Below are positions 15,898 through 21,694 of a DNA stretch of 21,694 bases, piece by piece. Numbering within the stretch: position 1 is the stretch's first letter; every line of letters begins with the position of its first letter. The stretch is from positions 179,142 to 200,835 of the forward strand of contig NPFB01000015.1 in assembly GCA_014084085.1 (NCBI GenBank), given 5' to 3'. The stretch comes from Hondaea fermentalgiana (lineage: Eukaryota > Sar > Bigyra > Thraustochytrida > Thraustochytriidae). The notes under the pieces were generated by a model that had not been told where the DNA came from, did no database searches, and worked only from the letters and a program-made list of their open reading frames with translations. The translations under genes were made by a program, and so were the position numbers.

Positions 15898-17790
15898 CTA
15901 TGGAGTGGCCGAAGTGTTGTACGGAATCCCAAAGGTGAGCGGATACAGCTGCTCGCAATACTTTTGCAAAAGACCTCCGCTCGAAAGGCCATTGCCATTT
16001 GCGCAATTGCAGTAATTCTTGCCTGGATCGGCACAAAGGTCTGTGTCGAGTGTGAGGTAGACAAACGGTGCGGCGCCAAGAGAAGCAAAGATGACCCATG
16101 GCACGAAGGACGAAGGGCGCCTACTCCAGAGCCTTTCGAGGTCTATTTTGAGGTGCTTTCGTTCATACGCAATGCACAAAGCGTCCACGATGAGCTCTGT
16201 GACGAGCTGAAGAGCAGTCCATCGCGCAAGCGGCCAAACATCGATTCCTTGAAAAGGGGTTGCTGCGTCGAATTGATTGCTGTAATAGTTGAGAGGAATG
16301 AGGATAATCCTGGTGCGAAATGTAAGAATGATGAGTGGTACCATGAGAATTGCAATGTACTCGGCAAGCATATCGCACAAGACCACCATGCCATAAAAGA
16401 CCCGCTCGATGCCATCTCGATTCCTCGTTCCAACCTCCCTGAAGATGTTCGAGTCCGGCACAATCAGGACGGAAGCGTGCTGCTCTGGGTAGGGCAGTCC
16501 AAATCGGTCATACATGGCGGCATGTACAAAGCGCTTCGCGGTGCGAACTTTCTTATCGCGCCAACGAATACTCAGGCGCAAAGAAATCTCTGTGGCTCCC
16601 TGCATAATAACGATGATGGTCAGCACCGTGTCGTCTTCTGCCTCGGAAAAGAGCATCCGTCCGTACACGGCCCAGACAATTTGTATGAGAAGCAGCTGCG
16701 CCCACGGTACGGCCCGGTTTGTACGACCAATGGCTGCGTCCGCTTTGGTGACGAGGTTTCGCGTCGACGAGCGGAACCACGAAGCCGTGAGTTCCTTGAT
16801 TAACGGAACCAAAACGGATGTGAAGAGGATGCGTTTCACCGTACTTTTTGAAAGATCATTGGAGTTGACAAAGATCACGAGCATGTTACCGAGCAGGAGG
16901 CTAACGAAAAAGGAGATTGCTTTTTGCGGAAGCGAGCTTCGCTTCGACACCACAAAGATTCGAAGTGCCAGCGGGATGTATGCATATGGAATGCAAAGCT
17001 TCCAAATTGCTGCCAAGGGGACGAGGTCCCAGACGATGGCCCACGTAATGATGGGTACGTAGAAGATGAAAAAGGCTCGCAGGGGGTGCATCCGCGAATA
17101 TGCGGCGAGCATGGCTGGAAGAAAGCCAAATGTCAGCACGAGGGTTGCATGGTGAACAAAAATGCCCGCCTTGGTCGTTGGCACGAAGATTGGATCATCC
17201 CCCATGTGCAAGTCAAAGACGAGGAGGCGCGCAAGCCAATAGAATTCCTGCGATAGACCCACAATCGCAAAGATAGACACGCGTAAAGTGAGCGTAAAAG
17301 CCGCCACGATCTCGTCTCTGACGGAACGGTCGTTGTGTTCGGAATGTACGCTCGCGACAGTGAGGTCGTTCGTCATGTTGCCCCATGATATATCTTCGCT
17401 CCCAATGCTGTCGTCGCTTGCTCTTCGTGGCCTTTGCGCTTTCTTCTTTGCGCTACCATCGAGAGCATCATCAGTAATGTACCTTGCTCTACCACTTTGC
17501 AGTGTGTCAGCGTCGTTAGCGGCGTCAGTGGCATCATCAGGAGAAGTGATGACAGCCGTGGCAACGGTAGTGACAGTATTATGATTGTCATTATCGTGAG
17601 CATGAGCATGACCATTAGTATGAGGTTTTGCATAAGCATTAGCAGCAACATGAGACGATGTAGTAGCATCCGCGTCGGCATCATGAGGCGCGCGAGCGTC
17701 GTGCGCCGCTAGAGCCTCGGGAGCTTGTACGTTTTGACTGGAAACATCACCCGTACGAGCTTCTTCCGCGACAGCCGCCTCGACGGTCAT
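15898..17790 (-). CDS. Unrecognised multi-pass membrane protein
   Basis: I do not recognise this 630-residue protein. The first 150 residues are hydrophilic and rich in Ala, Asp, His, Asn and Thr, with a basic KKKAQRPRRAS patch (about 115-125) that looks like a phosphorylation-type cytosolic tail. From about 152 on there are roughly ten hydrophobic helices, in two groups (about 152-410 and 474-580) split by a charged loop that carries IRWRDKKVRTAKRFVHAAMYDRFGLPYPEQHAS (about 408-440). After the last helix comes a short Cys-containing segment (C586, C594, C596, C612) and a tail with an NTS sequon (625-627), possibly luminal and disulfide-bonded. No transporter, channel or enzyme signature is evident. 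The frame is intact and uses ATG 17790 and TAG, so it is surely a gene. It could be a lineage-restricted membrane protein. Confidence 0.8.
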   Translation of the reverse strand: MTVEAAVAEEARTGDVSSQNVQAPEALAAHDARAPHDADADATTSSHVAANAYAKPHTNGHAHAHDNDNHNTVTTVATAVITSPDDATDAANDADTLQSGRARYITDDALDGSAKKKAQRPRRASDDSIGSEDISWGNMTNDLTVASVHSEHNDRSVRDEIVAAFTLTLRVSIFAIVGLSQEFYWLARLLVFDLHMGDDPIFVPTTKAGIFVHHATLVLTFGFLPAMLAAYSRMHPLRAFFIFYVPIITWAIVWDLVPLAAIWKLCIPYAYIPLALRIFVVSKRSSLPQKAISFFVSLLLGNMLVIFVNSNDLSKSTVKRILFTSVLVPLIKELTASWFRSSTRNLVTKADAAIGRTNRAVPWAQLLLIQIVWAVYGRMLFSEAEDDTVLTIIVIMQGATEISLRLSIRWRDKKVRTAKRFVHAAMYDRFGLPYPEQHASVLIVPDSNIFREVGTRNRDGIERVFYGMVVLCDMLAEYIAILMVPLIILTFRTRIILIPLNYYSNQFDAATPFQGIDVWPLARWTALQLVTELIVDALCIAYERKHLKIDLERLWSRRPSSFVPWVIFASLGAAPFVYLTLDTDLCADPGKNYCNCANGNGLSSGGLLQKYCEQLYPLTFGIPYNTSATP

Positions 17791-18369
17791 GGATGGGGCT
17801 CAGCGACCAGGCGTGTTTACCGACGGCAAGATAATCCAGAGCGTGGACGAATCTGCACGCTGCTTTACAGATTTATGCCTTGATAAACTGCAGAGTCACT
17901 CAAATTTATCTCACACATCGGGTCCGGGCAAATGATAATATGGTCCGAGAGTGGGTTGGCCATTTCACACTTCAATCTGTCGTAACGGCAGTGACAGTGG
18001 GCACTATTCTTCCTCCGTTGCCCCTGAATTCTGACCCACATCCTTTCCCCATTCCTCTCAGGCCATCGCACACGGTTAGTTTTATTTATTCTCTCTCACG
18101 ATCAATTTAGCTTTCTTGTTTCATTCAACACCACCCACCCCATCAACCAATCCCCCCCCTGCCCTCAGCTTTGCTTTCGTTTCCTGTCTCGATTGCATTG
18201 TAAGACAAGCCATTGGCCGATCGCGATTTCGCTGCTGTGAGAGACCGGGGAATCCGGTTGTTGTGACAAGTGATCGACGATTTTACCGTTGGAGACTGTG
18301 ATTAGGGTCAAGCTAATTCCATCAGGATTTGATGTGACCCCAGCCTTTGTTTGCATTGCAGCCTTGTCG
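17791..18369. other. Upstream region of the multi-pass protein gene
   Basis: This holds the probable promoter of the minus-strand multi-pass gene and, further right, the 5' flank of the next plus-strand gene. It contains a C/T-rich stretch (about 18085-18185) with CCAAT at about 18146. Frames here are short and unconvincing. Confidence 0.45.
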
Positions 18370-18837
18370 ATGTCGATGGAAGTTCTCAAAAATGGGGTCC
18401 GTTGGAGGTTGGCCTTGACGGGAGGGGGGGTGTCCTTGCTGTATGCCCGGAGCCGCGCGAGGATCCCTAGTGTTCATGGAGCAGATGTTGCTCAAAGCTG
18501 GTACGGGACATCTTTGGATATTCCGGAAGAGTACCACGAGCAATGGCTCTGGGTCTTTTGCCGCCGAGGTGCGGAGAGCGTCGGTGTCGCTTAACTCTCT
18601 GCGCGGTGGGCTGGCCTCAGCATTTCGCCCGCCTGGGTGGTTCTCGCCTAGTGCCGTCGGTGTAAATCGAATGCCGTCGCCAGTGCGCTATTCTCGCGTG
18701 TCAAGGAGCAGTTCATTCGCGCATGCGAACAAAATATGGACACTTCAATGGCCACGATGGCCTCCATCACGGGTCGTATCTCTACAATGTATCGCGAAGA
18801 TGCGAACATTAAGTAGGCCTTCTTCCTGCAGTCGTGC
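18370..18837 (+). pseudogene. Coding-like 5' part of the downstream gene, interrupted by stops
   Basis: In the same frame as the gene at 18838, codons run back with only three stops: TAA 18592-18594, TAG 18649-18651 and TAG 18814-18816. The segment 18652-18813 reads as a regular amphipathic helix (SALFSRVKEQFIRACEQN and onward to YREDANIK) and continues after the TAG as AFFLQSCM into the downstream frame. TAG is a normal stop in at least four other genes here, so codon reassignment is unlikely. Alternatives are decay of an old gene, a base-call error, or an intron. A 170-base intron (18662-18831) with donor GTAAAT and acceptor CTTCTTCCTGCAG would join, in phase, a frame starting at ATG 18443 to the downstream frame. 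Confidence 0.35.
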
Positions 18838-19575
18838 ATGATCACATGCTGCGATGAGTTGGATGGGGCGGTGGCATTCTACAATGGGCCCTTTGACAGA
18901 GCCTTTCAGCGTGAAATCAGTGACTTCGATGGCTTTGCGTACGCGCTCGGTCGTGTTGCTGATAGACACGCCGCTCTTAGCCCATACCTAGGCGTGATTG
19001 TATTCAGTTTCGGACCGTTCAACGCCGAGCGCTTGCCAGAAGAGCTTCGACTCAAACTGGCGCTCCAATCCGCGCACTATCTCGCATTGTTCAAAGCGCT
19101 CGTGATTCGCCACATGAAAGCGAACAGCACGTTCGCACATGCAGTTCTCGACTCGATTCTATGCGCAACGAGTCGTGAAAACGCTTGGCATCTTCCCAAT
19201 GTTCTGGATTTCTTTCGCGAGATTCTCATGCATAGCATTTTCACCACCGCTGAGCTGAAGTCGTTCGAGGACAAGTCTATGTCCATGCTCACGCGTGCAA
19301 TCCAACGTCCTGCGGGATTCGAGTACGGGGAATTTACGACTGTGTACGACCTTACCCCGTGGTCCATCAATGATCAATTCGTCAATGTTCTAAAGGACAT
19401 CGACGCGGTGGCTGGTCTCCTGCTCATGTTTGCTGCAGAGACTGAAACTCGGCTGAGCGAGACTGTGCTGGGTGACCTGCGTCGCGTATCCGACAAGAGC
19501 ATTGCTGCGAAGACATTGGTAGCGTTTGAAACCCAGGACCACGAGTCCTCAGTTCGACAAGATGAGCACTTTTAA
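18838..19575 (+). CDS. Unrecognised helical protein, C-terminal part of a larger gene
   Basis: The open frame from ATG 18838 gives 245 residues, not assigned to a family. It is almost entirely predicted helix with regular hydrophobic spacing, no membrane segment and no signal peptide. Segments such as FDGFAYALGRVADRHAALSPYLGVIVFSF, LPEELRLKLALQSAHYLALFKALVIRH and VLDFFREILMHSIF look like a compact helical bundle. The pattern is loosely like a nuclear-receptor ligand-binding bundle, but I do not claim homology. This ATG is probably not the true start: protein-like sequence continues upstream in frame past a TAG at 18814. With the possible intron 18662-18831 and ATG 18443 the product would be about 320 residues. 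It ends in TAA. It may be a pseudogene remnant or a gene with one intron, which would be unusual among the intronless genes here. Confidence 0.5.
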   Translation: MITCCDELDGAVAFYNGPFDRAFQREISDFDGFAYALGRVADRHAALSPYLGVIVFSFGPFNAERLPEELRLKLALQSAHYLALFKALVIRHMKANSTFAHAVLDSILCATSRENAWHLPNVLDFFREILMHSIFTTAELKSFEDKSMSMLTRAIQRPAGFEYGEFTTVYDLTPWSINDQFVNVLKDIDAVAGLLLMFAAETETRLSETVLGDLRRVSDKSIAAKTLVAFETQDHESSVRQDEHF

Positions 19576-19720
19576 CTTCATTCACCGGTCACACGGCTCC
19601 CCACCCCCACCCCGGTAGAAGTTGCGCTCAGCAGCAGAAACAGAAGCAGAGAGCAAAAGCAAAAGTAGTGACAGCAGTCAAAAGCTCACCACTGTGGCTT
19701 CCATTAATTAAAAAACAGTG

Positions 19721-19739
19721 GCGAGACGATTCGTCTCGC
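19721..19739. repeat. 19-bp interrupted palindrome GCGAGACGA-T-TCGTCTCGC
   Basis: Nine-base arms are perfectly complementary around a single central T. The palindrome lies just upstream of an ATATAA box, about 500 bases before the secretory coiled-coil gene. The form suits a dimeric transcription-factor site. Confidence 0.65.
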
Positions 19740-20149
19740 ATGCGCATATAATGTGTGATCGCAGCTTTCCTTCTGGGACTGACTTTCGAGAAAAAAAAAA
19801 AATCTTGTCCCTTCGTTTTGGCGGTTTAGCATGCGACGCTGCGATTTCAAGGTCCGCTCGCGGTATAGAGTTGCCGTTGCTGATCCCGATCAAATTTGTC
19901 ATCATCGTCGTCATCGCCGCCATTGCCGTCATGGAGGCGGACAAGCAAGTCAAACAAGCAAGTAAGTCCAGCCCAACAATGCTGCCCGTGTATAAGTGGT
20001 ACTCCTAATCCAAGGCTAGGCGCAACGGTTTTCGTTGCGCAGATCGCGAGCCAGCAGCATGCAGATCGTGAACCAGGGCGGCGCGACGCAGAGGGCGACG
20101 TGCGCGTCGAGAGCAGTCGGTGCGGCGGCGCTGCAAGGGCCAGCTGTCG

Positions 20150-20173
20150 CAGCAGCAGCAGCAGCAGCAGCAG
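20150..20173 (+). repeat. (CAG)8 trinucleotide repeat in the 5' leader
   Basis: Eight CAG units, followed by CAAGAACAGCAC. They are in frame with the downstream coding sequence, but no in-frame ATG lies upstream (the frame opens with GTG at 20120), so they are placed in the untranslated leader. Confidence 0.85.
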
Positions 20174-20242
20174 CAAGAACAGCACGAGCGAGAAGGAGAG
20201 CAGCAGCGGCAAGCGTGGCCCGCTCGAAAGGCCAAGGAGACG

Positions 20243-21472
20243 ATGACGCGTATCGTGCGTGGCATGTGGGCCGTGGCGGCCGTGCTGGCGGTTGCCGCGT
20301 CGACCACGAAGCCGGCGTGCGGCGACGAGGTTGCAGAGGGTGCAGGAGAAGCTCAGGTGGACGTCGCCGCGCTGCTGGCCGAGCTGGAAGCGAGCAAGGA
20401 GCTCATCCGCAAAAAGGACGAGGAGCTGAAGATGGCCGGGACGGCGCTCCGTGAGGCGTCGAAGCGCGCGCAGGATATGCACGACGCGAGCTCGATGAAG
20501 GTACAGTCCGCCAACGAGAACAACGAGGCGTCGCAAGCATCATGCGATGCCAAGATCAAGGCCTCGGAGGAGAAGTCGAAGGGCTTGGAGAAGCGCCTCG
20601 AAGCCGCTCAGCAAGAGACAAAACGTGCCATGATGGATGCAGGCAAGGCGCAGAGCTCGTGCGAAGACAGCCGCAAGTTTGAGGAGGAGACCATGAGGCT
20701 GCGCAAGGAGATTGCCGAGCTGAAAAGCTCGGGCAAGGACTGCTCCAAGCCTCTCGAGGAACTCAAGCGCGAGCTCGAGCGCGAAAAGGCCCGCCACGAC
20801 GAGGAGACGGCGCGGCTCAAGGCGAGCGCCGACGAGAACGCTGAGTCGCTCTGGATGATTGCCATGCGCCGCGGATCGGTGCACGCAAATTTGGCCTCGG
20901 AGCAGCTGCAGGAATTCTACGAGAAGCAGGTCGTCCCCGGCACGGCACAGCTCTCGGAGCTCTCGCAGCAAAAGCTTGAAGAGCTCAAGATCCTCGCCGG
21001 TCCGCAGTGGGATGCGTTCGAGCAGGCCACCGTCCCAGCGCGTGTCTGGCTTTTTGAGCAGCTCGACGCTGTCCAGCCCGTTTATGACGAGCATGCCAAG
21101 CCGCACGTCGAAAAGTTTACGGCCGCGGCCTCTGACCTTGCGGACGAGGCTCCCAAGAAGATGCGCTCTTTTCACAAGGAGGCCGAGAAACAATTTTATG
21201 TTTTCCGTGAGCGCGCCATCCAGACGGTGCGGCGAAACAAGATGACCGAGGAGAATGCCGAGGTCCTCATCGATGCCGCTCTTGTGGCGGTGGCCTTTAT
21301 CTCCGCTTACTTCCTGACGGGTCCCGTTATTGGCCTTGTGATCGCTTTCGCGGTCGCCATCCTGCTCCTCCCCTTTCGTCTCATCGCCTGCATTCTCTGC
21401 TGCGGCTGCTGCCGTAGCTCGCGCCGCGCAGCTCCCAAGACGCCGCAACCGAGGCAGAGCGCCCAAATCTGA
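20243..21472 (+). CDS. Secretory-pathway coiled-coil protein with C-terminal membrane hairpin
   Basis: This is a 409-residue protein of no family I recognise. ATG 20243 begins a clear signal peptide (MTRIVRGMWAVAAVLAVAASTTKPACG, cleavage near 27). Residues about 41-190 are strongly charged, Glu/Lys/Ala-rich coiled coil. Residues about 205-335 are a series of amphipathic helices with repeated patterns around Pro (VVPGTAQLSEL, TVPARVWLFEQL, KPHVEKFTAAASDL) that recall apolipoprotein-like or lipid-surface helices. A hydrophobic hairpin or long double helix (about 341-385) follows, then CCGCC (386-390), a typical palmitoylation patch, and a basic Pro/Arg tail. If the signal is cleaved, the coiled coil is luminal or extracellular. 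A role as an ER-membrane tether or spacer would fit but is inference. The start is set by the signal peptide, and TGA ends the frame. Confidence 0.75.
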   Translation: MTRIVRGMWAVAAVLAVAASTTKPACGDEVAEGAGEAQVDVAALLAELEASKELIRKKDEELKMAGTALREASKRAQDMHDASSMKVQSANENNEASQASCDAKIKASEEKSKGLEKRLEAAQQETKRAMMDAGKAQSSCEDSRKFEEETMRLRKEIAELKSSGKDCSKPLEELKRELEREKARHDEETARLKASADENAESLWMIAMRRGSVHANLASEQLQEFYEKQVVPGTAQLSELSQQKLEELKILAGPQWDAFEQATVPARVWLFEQLDAVQPVYDEHAKPHVEKFTAAASDLADEAPKKMRSFHKEAEKQFYVFRERAIQTVRRNKMTEENAEVLIDAALVAVAFISAYFLTGPVIGLVIAFAVAILLLPFRLIACILCCGCCRSSRRAAPKTPQPRQSAQI

Positions 21473-21624
21473 GACCTCGTTTGTACCCGATTCTGCGGTC
21501 GACTATTATCACCTCCATAATTAGGTATAAAGAACTCCCTCACAAGCTCACTGTCATGAATCACGTCACTGTCAGTCACACTTCTCGGATGTCTTCTTGA
21601 TCTCCGCTTCCTTTCCTCTCTTTT

Positions 21625-21638
21625 CTTGCTTGCTTGGC

Positions 21639-21694
<56 letters not shown>
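21625..21694. repeat. (GCTT)n microsatellite at the window's right edge
   Basis: After a C/T-rich stretch and a short CTTGCTTGCTTGG cluster, 13 GCTT units run from 21643 to the last base. It is the reverse complement of the AAGC run at 714-751. The true length is unknown because the window stops inside it. On the minus strand it may be the 5' leader of a gene beyond the edge. Confidence 0.9.

Larger units (their letters stand above)
19576..20242. other. 5' flank of the secretory coiled-coil gene
   Basis: This contains a purine-rich stretch (about 19630-19680), a 19-bp palindrome (19721-19739), ATATAA next to an ATG at 19751, an A12 run (19791-19802), CAAGCAAG motifs (19941-19965) and (CAG)8 (20150-20173). 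An ATG frame 19751-20008 encodes 85 residues, including the hydrophobic IPIKFVIIVVIAAIAVM. It is partly built from simple ATC/GTC/GCC repeats, and its reading depends on the poly-A length, so I do not list it as a gene. Confidence 0.5.

Noticed and set aside
18814..18816. TAG read as a sense codon
   Set aside because: TAG is the natural stop of the AAAP, HAD phosphatase, mitochondrial-type and multi-pass protein genes in this window.
19751..20008. 85-codon plus-strand frame with a hydrophobic segment
   Set aside because: Its frame depends on an A12 homopolymer, and the hydrophobic stretch comes from ATC/GTC/GCC simple repeats. It more likely lies in the leader of the 20243 gene.
20120..20242. 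Upstream extension of the secretory coiled-coil gene with poly-Gln
   Set aside because: The frame opens with GTG rather than ATG, and the signal peptide begins exactly at ATG 20243.

Overview
The window reads as nuclear DNA of an intron-poor, GC-rich microbial eukaryote. ISY1 (spliceosome), RCC1 (Ran GTPase cycle), MBF1 (transcription co-activator), a NIPA-type magnesium transporter and an AAAP amino-acid transporter are all eukaryotic in type. Nearly every gene is one uninterrupted reading frame. Intergenic gaps carry CAAG/GCTT-type tetranucleotide repeats. Together this suggests a stramenopile, most likely a thraustochytrid-like labyrinthulomycete; the placement is inference from gene style, not from a marker gene. 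I see no rRNA, tRNA, CRISPR array, transposon or bacterial operon.

Layout, left to right: a repeat-rich 5' flank (1-789); a type II membrane fucosyltransferase-like protein (790-2223, +) convergent with an unrecognised Q-rich membrane protein (2400-3602, -); a 1.1 kb divergent gap; an amino-acid transporter (4682-6067, +) and a NIPA-like transporter (6608-7996, +) in tandem; a small probable mitochondrial protein (8440-8829, -); a 1 kb divergent gap; MBF1 (9847-10371, +) convergent with a phosphoglycolate-phosphatase-like HAD enzyme (10593-11456, -), with a long hairpin in the short gap between them; a 1 kb gap with microsatellites and coding-like scraps; ISY1 (12474-13253, -) divergent from RCC1 (14061-15503, +); a large unrecognised multi-pass membrane protein (15898-17790, -); a probably broken or spliced gene (coding-like from about 18370, clean frame 18838-19575, +); and a secretory coiled-coil membrane protein (20243-21472, +). 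The window ends inside a (GCTT)n tract.

The genes are mostly unrelated housekeeping functions: splicing and Ran signalling, transcription, membrane transport, metabolite repair and glycosylation. They are not a pathway cluster. The arrangement of convergent and divergent pairs is typical of a compact eukaryotic genome. The items that most deserve a second look are the interrupted gene at 18370-19575, the hairpin at 10443-10490, the 19-bp palindrome at 19721-19739, and the unrecognised membrane proteins.
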